Shown piece by piece: positions 12,650 to 24,927 of a DNA stretch of 64,000 nucleotides; positions within the stretch are counted from its first letter, which is position 1; the number at the start of each line of letters is the position of its first letter. The DNA lies in the NCBI RefSeq assembly GCF_021462225.1, contig NC_061815.1, positions 49,908,373 through 49,972,372 of the forward strand, read 5' to 3'. The translations under genes were made by a program, and so were the position numbers. The notes under the pieces are model-generated. The model was not told the origin of the DNA. It worked only from the letters and a program-made list of their open reading frames with translations, and searched no databases. The DNA is from Girardinichthys multiradiatus (Eukaryota > Chordata > Actinopteri > Cyprinodontiformes > Goodeidae).

Positions 12650-14048
12650 CAGTGGGGAGACCAAGTATTTGATACACTGCAGATTTTGTGTTTTCCCACT
12701 TGGAAAGCATGTAGAGGTCTTTAACTTTTAATCATAGCTACTCTTCAACTGTGACGGAATCTAAAACAAAAATCCAGAAAATCACTGTGATTTTTAAGTA
12801 ATAATTAGCATTTTATTGCATGACATCAGTATTTGATACATCAGGAAAATAAAACTTAATGTTTGGTACAGAAACTTTTGTTTGCAGTTCCAGATCTCAG
12901 ACGTTTCCTGTAGTTCTTGACCAGGTTTGCACTCACTGCAGCAGGGATTTTGGACCAGTCCTCCATGCAGATCTTCTCCAGATCCTTCAGGTTTCTGGTC
13001 TGTCGCTGAGCAATATGGACTTTCAGCTTCCTCCAAAGATTTTCGATTGGGTTCAGGTCTGGAGACTAGCTAGGCCACTCCAGGACCTTGAGATGCTTCT
13101 TATGGAGCCACTCCTTAGTTGTCCTGGCTGTGTGCTTCGGGTCGTTGTCCTGCTGGAAGACCCAGCCACGACCCATCTTCAATGTCCTTACTGAGGGAAG
13201 GAGGTTGTTGGCTAAGATCTCCCGATACATAGCCCCATCCATCCTCTCCTCTATACGGTGCAGTTGTCCTCTCCCCTTTGCAGAAAACATCTCCAAAGAA
13301 TGATGTTTCCACCTCCATGCTTCACGGTAGGGATGGTGTTCTTGGGGTTGTACTCATCCTTCTTCTTCCTCCAAACGCTGCGAGTGGAGTTTAGATCATC
13401 TAGATGGTCCTTGGCTAACCTCTGACAGGCCTGGACATGCGCTGCAGGATTTTAATCCATGGCAGCGTAGTGTGTTACTGATGGTCTTCTTTGAGACTGT
13501 GGTCCCAGCTCTCTTCAGGTCATTGACTCGGTCCTGCTGTGTAGTTCTGGGCTGATCCTTCACCTTCCTCATGATCATTGATGCCCCACGAGGTGAGATC
13601 TCGCATGGAGCCCCAGACTGAGGGAGATTGACCGTCATCTTGAACTTTTTCCATTTTCTTATAATTACAGGTTCTTACCTTCTCACCAAGCTGCTTGGCT
13701 GTTTTCCTGTAGTCCATCCCAGCCTGGTGCAGGTCTACCATTTTATCCCTGATGTCCTCACACAGCTCTCTGGTCTTGGCCATGGTGGAGAGGTTGGAGT
13801 TTGTTTGATTGAGTGTGTGGACAGGTGAGTTCAAATAGGTGCAGTTAATCCAGGTAATGAGAGGAGAACAGGAGGGCTTCTTAAAGAAGAATTAACATTA
13901 CTTAAAAATCACACAATGTGATTTTGTGGATTTTGTTTTAGATTTCGTCACTCACAGTTGAAGAGAACATATGATAAATTTAAAGACTTCTACATGCTTT
14001 GGAGGTGGGAAAACCAGCAGTGTACCAAATACTTATTCTCCCCGGTGT
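12650..14048 (-). mobile_element. decayed Tc1-like transposon with both ends
   Basis: Left end CAGTGGGGAGACCAAGTATT follows a TA; the right end is the inverted counterpart (AATACTTATTCTCCCCGGTG) followed by TA at 14049-14050. Further inside, both arms carry GGTTTTCCCACC/GTGTTTTCCCACTT and an AAAGCATGTAGA-like segment. Transposase pieces lie between on the minus strand. The element is about 1.4 kb, flanked by TA as expected for Tc1/mariner target choice. Confidence 0.9.
12840..13780 (-). pseudogene. broken Tc1-like transposase
   Basis: Minus-strand fragments, in transposase order, are: start [20 protein letters not shown] with its helix-turn-helix (about 13780-13640), [11 protein letters not shown] and QPRTTQQD (13620-13530), a CHGLKSCSA piece (about 13450), [16 protein letters not shown] and the catalytic-Asp block [12 protein letters not shown] (about 13265-13120), then WPS, a stop, and [15 protein letters not shown] text further down. 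At least two frameshifts and one nonsense codon separate the pieces. Catalytic residues are visible but not joined in one frame, so it is a pseudogene. The family is distinct from the element at 10054-11680. Confidence 0.85.
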
Positions 14049-14640
14049 ATGTTCCACAAGCTGCTAACAAGCAGTAAGGCTGTCGCAGCAGAGCCTTCAC
14101 ACAACGGCCTGCTGTGTACGAAAAGGCAGACTGAACACCAGATCCAGATTATATGAACGTGTCAAACAGGCTATAGAGTAGAGCAAAAGGATGACAATGT
14201 GGAAAAGCACTCGTTGCCATTCTTAAGCATGGTGGAGAATCTGTGGGTTAGTTGAATAAAAATTCAAAAACAACTTGTTAATCTTGACTTTTAATTCATT
14301 TGTAGAGTTTAAAGTTGAAAATTTGTTTTTAAAAATGACAATTTGTTGTTGATGTCATAGTAATTAAAGAGGCTGTTAATACGCATTCATTACACTGCAT
14401 GGCAGCAAAAGTAAGAGAAGAATTTACCGTGCACTCAGGTGCCAACTGAAACCTTACAGGACATGATGATCTGCAGGCTCAACTGAAATAAAGTTGACCA
14501 TGGAGAGACTTCCAGAAAAACATAGTTAGCCTCATCGATCTTATGTTGTGGTCAAGAGACCTACAGTCCAAACTTTTAAATGACTCTCTACCCACAGAGC
14601 ACCACACCACCCTGGGTTTTATTTGCCAAGCTGCTGAGCA
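14049..14640. other. no gene recognised
   Basis: Immediately upstream of the putative spon2 promoter region. No recognisable repeat or exon. The part from 14640 to 14820 becomes purine-rich (GGGAGAGG-type runs). Confidence 0.45.
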
Positions 14641-14825
14641 CATTATTCATTAAAAAGGCTCATGATAAAGAGTAAGCAGAACACTGCAAGGGACAGACCC
14701 AAAGTCAGGGAGCAGGGAAGTCTGAAAGAAAGAGAGGAACACCCTGGAGAGGGTGGTAAAGTCTGAGGGGGAAGGAGAGGGTGAAATGGTGGAGAGGGGA
14801 GGGGGGGGTTAAACCTCCTAAAAGA

Positions 14826-14978
14826 CATAAATAGGCAAAAGAGGACTTGGGAGCCTCGCAGTCACTCTTCCTGACAGCCACATCCACTGCTCTCCTGTCC
14901 CCCCCTCCTTCACCTCCAGCCCTCCTTTCCACTCATCTGCAGCAAGCCTTCATTCTTCTGGAACACTGCACCAAACCA
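14826..14978 (+). promoter_or_regulatory. spon2: putative spon2 promoter and non-coding first exon
   Basis: A TATA-like CATAAATAG at 14826-14834 lies about 25-30 bp before the likely transcription start (around 14858). The sequence from there to 14978 would be a leader exon, ended by a good donor (CCA/GTGAGTAG, GT at 14979-14980). The coding exon that follows has its acceptor at 16882-16883 and begins 31 bases before the start codon, so a spliced 5' leader is required. The motif and donor are seen; their use is inference. Confidence 0.45.
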
Positions 14979-15564
14979 GTGAGTAGTACCCACACCATAC
15001 CTTTACTTTTTGTTAAAATGGCTGTAAAGATGATTAATTAACATAAAGACTTCATGTGTTACTCTGCACAAACTGATGGATGCCTCATTATAGACATGGG
15101 AGGCTGTTAGACTTGCATGCAAACCTACTGACACGTTTAAAGCACGGTAGAGTGACCAGATAATCAGAAGAAAATCATAGATGTCACAGAATAAACTCCT
15201 TGTTCGATAAAAATATTTGCAGGTCTGTGAACCAGAATGGAACTACATCTCTGACATGTTTGTGTGACTACATGCACCAACATGGAAAAAGTACTGAATG
15301 CATGAATTCTTGAACTGTCAAATGATAATAGCTGCCGTTTTCTGAAGGAGCTCTTCCATGTGCTTCACTCTCTCAAAGTGCTACTGCTGCACCATGTGAA
15401 CTACCTTGATCTAAGTTCTAGGAGGGAGAAGATCTGTCCATGACTCAAATGTCCCACTTACAGCCTGTACGGGTTTCTTCCTTTCTCCCACTAACCATAA
15501 ATAAAGTCTCATATCTGACAACAGGAATATATCTCAGCAATAAAATATTGCTTTTAGGAGTTTT

Positions 15565-16005
15565 AATTCAGTCTGTGAATTAAATTCAGTTTATTTATAT
15601 AGCACCAATTCATGTCTTCTCAAGACACTTTACAGTAAAAAGGTAAATTCCATCCAATCATACAAACAGATTCTAAGTCAGTTACATTCATTGAAATTAG
15701 ATCCTAGTTTTAAAACAGTTCAGTCAGATTCAGTTATTTATTCAAATTGGATCAAAAGTTTTTCTATCTAAGGAAACCCAGCAGATTGCATCCAGTCAGT
15801 GACTTGCAGCATTCACTCCTCCTGGATGAGCATGTAGAGACAGTGGACAGTCACTGGAGTTGACTTTGCAGCAATCCCTCATACTGAGCATGCATGTAGC
15901 GACAGTGGAGAGGAAAAACTCCCTTTTAACAGGAAGAAACCTCCAGCAGAACCAGAACCAGGCTCAGTGTGAGCGGCCATCTGCCACGACTGATTGGGGG
16001 AATGA
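15565..16005 (-). repeat. LINE 3'-region copy in the spon2 leader intron
   Basis: Reverse-complement copy of the unit at 6471-7385. The tail phrase (TTCAGTTTATTTATATAGCACC) is at the left, then the GATGAGCATGTAGAGACAG block, then 'tcccttttaacaggaagaaa', ending in the CAGTGTGAGCGGCCATCTGCC segment near 15985. No coding part. Confidence 0.7.
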
Positions 16006-16880
16006 CACTAATTTCTAAAATGTCACGTCGAATATAAGCAACAGGTTTGTTTCCCTTTAATGATTTGGACTTTATATTACAGGCTCCGCATGTGGTTTTT
16101 TAAAAAGGTTTTTACACACATTTATAATAAACAGTTAATCCTAACTGCTTAAGTAGAAGGCAACTGGACTTCTCTTGTTTCTAGAAGACATTTCGCCTCT
16201 CGTCTCGGCTTATAAATTGCAGTTAGAACAATCACACTAATACGGCCGTTAAGGTCACTAAAGGGTTAACTAGGACATGAGAGTCACTGGTCCTTCCCTT
16301 CATTCAGCTCAAAGTTTAGGTCGTTGTTGCTTAATGATCCAAACATGTCCCTAACTATGCCCTGCAGGTTGCTTTGGTCACATGTCCCAAGGTGTGAAAT
16401 GTGAAACCGCAGGGGGGCAGAGTAGGTGTTAGAAAGATGAAATCTGAGGTCACCTCCTCTGTCTGGTGTTGGTTTGTTATGTTTATGGTTGACAGGCGCT
16501 TTCACTCCCCTTTCAAGCCACCCGTCTTCTCTGTCCGCAATGTGGACATTGCTGTGTCCAAGCAAGTGTCCCTAGTCCTTGAAATGGATCGCTGATCCTG
16601 GATCAGATGAGTTAGATCTTCTGTGTTTAAAACTCTATTCTGAAGCTGGTCATTTTTACCCTTCACTCTTTCATACCTTTATAATTCTAGTTGTTTCGTC
16701 TCTGACTCTTTTGGTTACAAAATGGATCCTTCAGCCTTGTGACGTTTTTTGTAAAAACATTACAGTGAGACCTCTGTGCTACGATCCAAAGAGCTAAGAA
16801 CTAATGTAACTACAAATAAATGACTTAGACTGAAAGATTGCGATAAAATTATGTTTTTCTCCAAACTGTTTAACATTTTT
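16006..16880. other. rest of the spon2 leader intron, nothing assigned
   Basis: AT-rich intronic sequence. Open frames at 16284-16565 (minus) and 16401-16797 (plus) have no domain or splice support. Confidence 0.45.
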
Positions 16881-16914
16881 CAGATATTCTATCTTTCTCC
16901 AACCTGAACCAGTC

Positions 16915-19900
16915 ATGGAAACCAGCAGGAAGATTCTCTCCTTCTCTGATGCCCTCCATCACCTGCTTGTCATGATGCTAACTTTCATCCGAGGCGTTTA
17001 TTCAATGCCCGTCCCAACAGACGTCCCTATGTGCACGGCCTCAGAAACAGCCCAATACAGCCTAATGTTTACTGGAAAATGGACCCAAGCAGCTTTTCCT
17101 AAGCAGTACCCTGTGTACCGCCCACCTGCACAGTGGTCCAACCTTATTGGTAAAATACTTTCTGAAACAGTATTCTGATGATTACTGTAAAGCATTATGG
17201 TTTGAACTAATATGCTGTATCCTATAAAATATAAAACCAGAAATAGAAATAGAACGATATCTGCATTGTTTGATAAATAAAATAGCAGATGCGGTTTCTT
17301 TATTATTTATTAGTGTTTTAATAATCCTTGAAAGGATATCTAGAAACTGCAGAGCTGTTGCACCAGTTATATAAAGCCTCCCCTCTCCTCTCTCTGCTCA
17401 AGGGGTGACCCACAGCTACGACTACCACATGTGGCAAAGTAATGAGTTTGCCAGCAATGGAGTGAGGGAGTTTGCGGAAAAAGGCGAGGCCTGGACAATC
17501 ATGGAGGAAGTTGAGACGGCCGGTGAACGGATCCAGAGCGTTTATGGAATCCTTTCAGCTCCTGCTGTTGTGGGAGGCACAGGCCAGATGAACACAGAGT
17601 TTGAGGTCTTTGCAAGGCACTCCTATGTAAGTATCCCAACAACTGGCTGCTTTCAGGCATGAGAACCCTTGATGCTTTTTCTCTGGCTCCCTGGGACTGC
17701 TGTAGCCTCCAGGAGCTGGGTCTACCTGTTCTTTGCTGGCCTTCTACTGTTTTCATCACACTTACAAATGTACACTTCCAGGTGACAAACACACCTATTT
17801 CTACACATATCCACACACACTTACTCCAGATGGTTGAGGGTTATTCAAACACAGCCTACTATAATATTAACGTGGCCTGCCTATTATGTTGCTGGATTAA
17901 AATACTGACTAGAGATATTCTTTTTGTAGAGCAAAACTGGCCTGGCACATGTAGGCAACCATTTGCTCCAGTTGGTATGCCTGAAACGCAGCGAAAAGAC
18001 ACACACAGACATATACAAAAAAAACATGAGAACGGAACATGGAGAGAGGATGGACCACCTGCAGACCAACCAAGACATGGACGTCCACCTAAACTGACAG
18101 GCTGGGAAAGGAGAGCATTAATCAGTCAAGTAGTCAAGAGGCCCATGGTAACTCTGTAGGAGCTCCAGAGATTCACAGGTCCAGTGAGAGAACCTTTCAG
18201 GACAACTATTACTCGAGGACTCCACAAATCTGACCTTTGTTGAAGAGTGTCATAGGAAGTCCAGTTTTAGTCTGTCACAAGTCCTGTAGGAGTCACATGC
18301 AACATGTCAAAGAAGACGCTCTGATCAGACGAGACCAAAAATGAACTTTTTAGCTTCCATGCCAATCACATTACCCTTAACACAGCATCCCCATTATGAA
18401 TATTCAAAGATGTTCTCCATCCAGTCTGACTGAGCTTGAGCTGTTTTACAAAGAAGAAACAAAGTATGAAGATGTTCAAAGCTGGTGGAGACAAACCTCA
18501 GAAGACCTGCAGATGGACCTGCAGCCAGAGGAGGTTCTACAGAGATCTGACTCAAGGGGGATTAATCCAAATGCATGCCTCACTTTTCAGATCATCATTT
18601 GTGAATAATGTTGAAAATCACAAAACATTTTTCTCCAACTGAGTTGGTCTATCGAATAAATTAATATTCATTGAAGTGTGTGGTTGTAATGTGACAAAAC
18701 GTGGAAAAGTTCAAAGGTTATGACTATTTTATGTAGCACCTTTAAACCTGAGTAACTTATAAATCTGTTTAGAAACTGGTTCTTAATCACCTCTTTGCAC
18801 AGAGCTGCTACAATAGGGAGTAAAACAATACTTTAACATGTGGTTGGATCCTAAACAGCTGAGATTAATGGACCTCTGCTGGGCAATGGATCATTTCAAA
18901 AAATCAAGATGGTGAAGACGAAAATGGTTAAATTTGGCTCTTTAAAATAAAACGATCAGCTGTCTTTGGCTTTCTTGTGAACAAACTCACACAGAGCAGA
19001 GAAATCCTAGAAACAAATGTCTTATTTTTCGAAGCTACGTGAGAAACAGGAGAAGCTCCAGTAATGTAGCCTGCAGGCCATCTGTAATGTGCATTGTCCT
19101 CTTGTTGCAACACTTAATCTGCTCTTATCTCAATTTATTGCTATGACTCAACCTCATATTTTCTTCTCATTTTTCCTTCTCCACTTCCATTCTTTATTTC
19201 CTCCATCTGCAGCTATCATTTATTGTGCGAATTGTCCCAAGCCCAGACTGGTTTGTGGGTGCTGACAGCGTTGATCTGTGTGACGGTGACCACTGGAAGG
19301 AGAAAGTGACACTGGAGCTTTTCCCATACGATGCAGGAACTGACAGTGGGTTCACTTTCTCTTCTCCCAACTTTGAGACCATCCCACAGGACAGAATCAT
19401 GCAGGTGAGCCAAGAGCAACGGTACATCCATCAAAAAGGAAAACCACTGACATTCTGAGCCAGTTCAGAGTGTTCAGAAAAAAGGTTTTTTACCAAATCA
19501 TATGTTGCCAGCATGTGACTGATTTCTCCTTTTTCACTTAACCTGCAGCTTCCTTTGTTCTGGTCAACTCTTAACTGTACAAATACATATCATTATAGAC
19601 TAAAAAGATTAGGATAAGGACCACATTTATATTTGCTAGTTTTCCTTTCCACAGATCACCTCGTCCTTCCCTAGCCACCCTGCCAATTCCTTCTTCTATC
19701 CCCGCTTGAAGCATTTACCGCCTATTGCCAAGGTCACACTGACAAAAATAAAGAAGATGAATCAAATCATCAGCCTGCCACTGGAGCCGACACAGTCCAA
19801 CCTGCTGCTGACGGGAAATGAGATCGAAGACAAGCTGATAAGTAAGTGTGGGAAAAATATTCAAATGCATGTCTTCTTATAATTTTAGTTGAAGTGTAGT

Positions 19901-22502
19901 TTAAACAGCTTTGAAAAATACAGGAAAACAAAGTTTATGGTTATATTAAAAAATATTTATCTATCATATATTGTAAAATGCAAATATTTGAAGGTTAAGG
20001 GTATATAGTAATTCTGTTTCATGTCTGGATTTTATGTGAATGGAGACAAAGCAGTGTTTAATTGTAAAGTGGACGGAAAATGAAAAGGTTAAATATGTAT
20101 TCACCCCTAAATAAAATCTGCCCTCATAAATCACTCAATTAATAAATAAAATCCAGCTGTGTGTAATTTAATCTGAGATTAGATGCAGATGTTCTCTAAA
20201 AATCTCAAGAGGCATCATAAAGACCAAGGAACCAAGCAGACAGGTGAAGGAGGAAGTTCTGGTTCAGTTTAAAGCAGGGTTAGGTTCTACAACATCCAAG
20301 CTGTGAACATCTCTCAGAGCTCTGAACAATCCATCATCTGAACATGGAGAGAGGATGGACAACCTGCAGACCTACCAAGACAAGGACGTCCACCTAAACC
20401 AGCAGGCTGGGCAAGGAGAGCAATAATCGGAGAAATAGTCAAGAGGCCCATGGTTACTCTGGAGGAGCTGCAGAGATTCACAGCTCAGGTAGGAGAACTT
20501 GTCCAAAGGACAATGTTATTTGGGCACTCTATTAACGTTTCGAGAAGAAGAAAGTCCTTGTTGAAAAGAAGTCCTGGTTGTAGTTTGTACAAGCCATGGA
20601 GGAGGCATAGCTAACATGCAGACGAAGCTCTGATGAGAGGAGACCAAAACTGAACTTTTCAGCCTGCATGCAAAACTCTGCGTGTTTGGAGGAAAACTCT
20701 GCACATCACTGAACACTGCATCTCTACGGTGAAGCACGGTGGTGGCAGCAGAGGGGCTGATTGCAAATGTTTTGGATTTTTATTTGTGAACATTTCTGAA
20801 AACCATTTATCACTTTCCTTCCACTTCACAGTTATGTTCTATGTTGTGTGTCTGTCAGACAAATCCAAATCAAACACATTGATGTCTACAGCAGTAAGAC
20901 TTACCACAATCAAATGAGAAGCTGCTCAGTCGAACATCATAATACATAATACAAATAAAGCAGGTTGTGTTCCTAAAGGCACTACTGTGTTTGATAATAA
21001 TTACAAACTAAAAAAAAAACAAAAAATGCACAAATGTGCTGAAAACACAAAATAAAACTCAGTACACGGGTCTTCTGACTCATGCAAGCATTTACAAAAC
21101 ATTACAGGCCACACATAAACTCAATTACTTGCAACCAGAAACCCAAGGAGAAGCCAGCAGAGTGCAGGGCATCAGAAAACACCAGAGCCACATCTGTTCT
21201 CCAGTGCAACAGGGAAAATGAGGGTGCACAGACTTTCATCCATGAGGCTGAGGCAGATTCACCAAGTCCTGCCTACCAGATCATTGAGAACTTTGTTTTA
21301 CTGACACATGGTAGCAATTAGGAGTCAGACACTAAGTAGTTAGTAAAGGAAAAGAGGAAAGCCATATGAAACTGTAACAGCAGAGCAGTGGACCCACTAA
21401 ACTGGTTGTCTGACTGAAACCCAACCCTATTCTCTGCAGAAACCTTAAATAGACCTGGAGCTGAAAGCTGCCCGGCAGCACAGCCAACAGTGCTGTAATC
21501 AGGTTTCAGTGTTTTAGTGACAGTAAAGCTTTGAGTCAGCTTCCCTGACTACACGACAACAAACAACAGCCAGTGGCCAAGAAGCTGTATACGCATGCTT
21601 CCATAAAACACAACCAATCACCTGCTCAAGATTTTATCTGAGAAATAAAACACCATCAGTCGGCATCTCTCTGCTTCTTATGGTATTTTATCAGCGCATC
21701 CTTCTTTTTCCCAGTGATGGAAACTCAGGATGAAAGGAAATATTAACAGATCAGCCAAATCAGCCTCCACTTGACAACCAGGTTGAACTACTGCATCCAT
21801 CCATCCATCCATCCATGCAGCTGGCATACTGCCTCCCAGCCTTCTGCTTTTCTACTTTTAATCCACAACTGCAATACATAACTCAACATGGTTGGATGAT
21901 GTCGGTAGAATGAGACTTTTCCTTACGTTTACAAGGAGAATAAATGACGAAAACAGCCGTTTCCCATTACTTACGTTCAGGGTGCTCTTCAGCAGGGAAA
22001 GCAGTCAAAGGTCAAAAACACTCAATGAAGAAACGAAGGTAAAATCAAATTAAAAGTACGTCCAGCAGCTCAATCACTGCCAGGAATTTCTAACAAGAAG
22101 CAGAGGGTTAATAAACTGCTTTACATCTCATATGGCAACAATTACTGTAAGTACATTTTTGTGTTCCGTGCTGTTTTGGAAGGAAGTCGTTTATTTCCAT
22201 TACAGCAAAGTTTTCTTCTTATTATTTTAACTCATAAAAACAAACCATCGCTCTGCCTTTTATAGCAGGAGGTAAGACGTGTTTGTCAGGGCCGGACTGA
22301 CCGTTGTGCTCCTCTCTGCGCAGACACCCCCCTGGACTGTGAGGTGTCAGCCTGGTCTCCCTGGGGCCTGTGCAAAGGCAAGTGTGGAGACTCAGGTGTG
22401 CAGCACCGCACCCGCTACATCATAATGCACCCAGCAAACAACGGAGCAGCCTGCCCTCTGCTGGAGGAGGAGAGGAAGTGCTTCCCGGACAACTGTTTAT
22501 GA
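16915..22502 (+). CDS. spon2: spondin-2 (mindin), secreted matrix protein, 5 coding exons
   Basis: Coding exons: 16915-17149, 17403-17626, 19213-19404, 19655-19841 and 22324-22502. The joins keep frame and give 338 aa (human SPON2 is 331). Order: signal peptide (about 1-30, hydrophobic [13 protein letters not shown]), spondin-N domain (about 40-240) with family signatures [37 protein letters not shown] and [16 protein letters not shown], then one thrombospondin type-1 repeat (about 284-338) with the WSPWGLC C-mannosylation-type motif, paired cysteines and terminal DNC. All introns are GT-AG. Known role of the family: a secreted extracellular-matrix protein that binds integrins and microbial surfaces and acts in innate immunity and cell adhesion. 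The ATG has no in-frame alternative that keeps the signal peptide. Fish often keep two paralogues; I cannot say whether this is spon2a or spon2b. Confidence 0.96.
18030..18740 (+). mobile_element. Tc1-like remnant (family T1) in spon2 intron 3
   Basis: Starts within transposase text (GGAACATGGAGAGAGGATGG, then CCAAGACATGGACGTCCACC) and continues in broken frames to an [11 protein letters not shown] segment near 18430. It ends in the outer terminal repeat, 'gtgacaaaacgtggaaaag' plus TTCAAAGGTTATGAC. The left arm is missing. It lies in the same orientation as spon2 and is inert. Confidence 0.75.
20010..20890 (+). mobile_element. Tc1-like remnant (family T1) in spon2 intron 5
   Basis: The left-arm remnant at about 20030-20110 (GTGGACGGAAAATGAAAAGG, TATTCACCCCTAAATAAAA) is followed by transposase text. 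That text holds CATGGAGAGAGGATGG and GGACGTCCACCTAAACC, an [19 protein letters not shown] block in a shifted frame, and the ACGGTGAAGCACGGTGGTGG block at 20730. It ends in a right-arm-like stretch (CACTTTCCTTCCACTTCACAG) to about 20880. Frames are broken throughout; the catalytic C-terminus is deleted. Confidence 0.7.
20891..22323. other. rest of spon2 intron 5, nothing assigned
   Basis: Intronic sequence with a short (ATCC)n run at about 21796-21816. Open frames at 21036-21321 are not supported by splice sites or domains. Confidence 0.5.
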
Positions 22503-23240
22503 CTAGGCCGGGACAGGAGGGAGAGGAAGGAGAGGAGGAAGAAGAAAGAGAAGAAAAACAAAAGAGGAAGGAACGGACGGAGACGTTCAAAGAACCACAA
22601 AAGGTCTGCAATTTATTCACATGACGTGTAAACATCGATCTGTTCAATCCCAGTTTCACCATTTTTTTTGTCACCAACATGATGAATTGCTAAAAAGGAT
22701 GGAGGAAATCCCAACAAGTCATTCTGATAGAAATGCCAGAACTAAACAGGAGTAGTTTGGCAGAGAAGCCAATAGACCCCAATTCAGTTTTGACCAGTGA
22801 TCAGAATGGCTACAGATGGGAAGACACACTGAAAACACACTGGTACTAAATCTGGTTTCACAGCTTTAAATGATATAAAAAATGTAATCCTATTAAGTGA
22901 CCTTGACCAAAAATACCGTACAGCATGTGTTACAGACATACTGTTTCCCTTCAGAGAAGAACATATTTATTGACAGGATTTTAACCTGTTCTGTACAGCA
23001 TATGAAATTTAATTTGAATGTATGAACCTGACTGTTGTGAAGAGCCTCGAGACAACATGTGTTGTGAATTGGCGCTTTATAAATAAAACTGAATTGAATT
23101 GAAATCTGAAAATTGTATTCCTTTACATTATTGAGATATAAAATATGTCTAAAGGTTTTTGTATAAAACAATAAAAAATGTAACAAATGCAAAACAAATG
23201 TATTTTTCTGTAGAAGATAATAAAGTGTGAATGTATCACG
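22503..23240 (+). other. spon2: spon2 3' UTR with candidate poly(A) signals
   Basis: After the TGA at 22500-22502 comes a purine-rich stretch, then AT-rich sequence. Two AATAAA hexamers are plausible ends: 23082-23087, which lies inside a LINE tail copy (22995-23105), and 23219-23224. Which one is used cannot be told from sequence. Confidence 0.5.
22995..23105 (+). repeat. LINE 3' tail copy, just downstream of spon2
   Basis: Matches the tail of the unit at 6471-7385: 'aatgtatgaacctgactgtt', 'gttgtgaattggcgcttta', then TAAATAAAAC and short TGAATTGAAT repeats. Same strand as spon2, so its AATAAA could serve the gene. Confidence 0.7.
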
Positions 23241-23439
23241 TGAAACTGAGTTCTTCACTATTATTATGAATTATTAATTGCAACAATAACTGATTAGTTT
23301 CTGATACTTGAGAAACTTTTAGCACATTTCTGTTTAAGAAGAAAATACAGAAAAAAATGATCAAACTGCTACAGAGAGCCAAACATGAAGCGGAGGTTGC
23401 AGAGGCCTCTGGTATGCAAAACAAAAGGCTCTCCATCAG

Positions 23440-24810
23440 GAAAAATGTTTTCCAAATTAAAATCTGAAAAGTGTGGGGTGCATTTGTTGTTTTGAGTCTT
23501 TAACTCCAACACTCCTCAGGCAAATCTAGTGAAAGGCTATGATCACTAACCAGAGTCCAGCTGTGTATAATTGAATCTAACTCTAGCCACAGACGTTCTG
23601 TTTCTGGCCTCAGAGGTTCCTCAGAGAACATTAGACAACAATCAAGACCAAAGACCACAGCAGACAGGTCAGAAAGAAGGTTCTGGTTCAGTTTAAAGCA
23701 GGGTTAGGTTCTAAAACAATATCCAAGCTTTGAACATCTCCCAAAGCTCTGTTCAACCCATCACCTGAACATGGAGAGAGGATGGACCCACTGCAGACCT
23801 ACCAAGGTCAAGAGGCCCATGGTAACTCTGGAGGAGCGGCAGAGATCCACCGCTCAGGTGGGAAAGGCTGTTTACGTAAGAACTCTTAGCTGTGCCCTTC
23901 TCAAATTTGGCCTTTGTGGAAGAGGGAGAAGAAGAAAGACATGGCTGAGAGAAATCTAGAAGAAGTGTCTCCTGTTAAAGGTCCCATCCACATAGGAGGT
24001 GGGTGCTGCACATGGCTTTAAAACCCATTACTGTGTATGTGTTGCTCCACAACACGGCAGGCCTGTGCTGCCCCTTTGCTTTGCATCCAAGTCTAAAATG
24101 TTTACCTTGGACTCTGTGAAGACAGGACAGAAACAACCTGGTGCATGTCCACACGAGCAGAACTGAGGAGAAGCAGGTCAAATCTCAATATCCCAATCTT
24201 TCACATAAAAGACATATTGTGATATAAAGGAAAAGTCTATGAATCTTTCTAGTAATGTGGAAGCCAAAGCTGAGTTTAAAAACTGATAAAAAATATATTT
24301 GAATATTTATTTTATAAAAATGATACAACACAAGCTAATACAATTTTCCTTCCTATCAACCAATTATAATACAAACTATATAATTATTATCATAGTAACA
24401 TAGCACTCCTCTCTGGAGCTTCTGGTTGCAGCCCAGCGATGAACGCAGAGCATGCCGTATCCTATGAGGAAGAAGCCTAACAGAAGCCATGTGGGGGACA
24501 AGATTAACATCTGGTCAAATGAGACCTAAACTGAACTTTTTGTTCTCCATGCAGACTGTTATGTGTGGAGGAAAACTAACACTGCACATCACCCTGAATA
24601 CACCATCTCCACTATGAAATATAGTGGTGGCAGCATCATGCTGTGGGAAGATGGATGGAGCAAAATCCAGGACAATCCTGGAAGAAAACCTGTTAGAGGC
24701 TGCAGAAGACCTGAGACTGGGGTGGAAGTTCAGCTTCCAGCAGGACAGCCACCCTGACCTTACAGCCAGAGATACTAGGGTTGGTTTAGATCAAAGCGGA
24801 TTCAGCTGTT
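23440..24810 (+). mobile_element. Tc1-like remnant (family T1), interrupted
   Basis: The inner left arm (AAATCTGAAAAGTGTGG at 23460) is followed by transposase text up to about 23960, including GAACATGGAGAGAGGATGG and an LCGRGRRRKTWLRE block. Text resumes at about 24475 with [13 protein letters not shown], then [26 protein letters not shown] and the catalytic-Asp region QQDSHPDLT. In that last block Asn after the Asp and the following residues are altered. About 500 bp between the parts are unrelated. Multiple stops; inactive. Confidence 0.75.
23971..24450. other. unassigned insert inside the T1 remnant
   Basis: Separates the two transposase parts and contains no recognisable gene. A minus-strand open frame at 23975-24181 has no domain. 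It may be an older insertion whose type I cannot recognise. Confidence 0.4.
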
Positions 24811-24927
24811 AGATTTTAAATGAAACAACACAGATGCAGTTGAGGTGCAAACTTCCAGCTTTAATTCAGTGGGTTGAACAAAAAAGATTTTATAAAAATG
24901 TGAGGATCTAAAGCATTTTTGACAATT

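Noticed and set aside
12290..12724. 144-codon plus-strand frame
   Set aside because: It ends inside the terminal repeat of the next transposon and has no domain.
14847..15041. 64-codon frame at the spon2 leader
   Set aside because: It starts before the likely transcription start and runs through the donor site into the intron; no similarity to spon2.
22370..22624. 84-codon frame across the end of spon2
   Set aside because: An off-phase shadow of the last spon2 exon running into its purine-rich 3' UTR.
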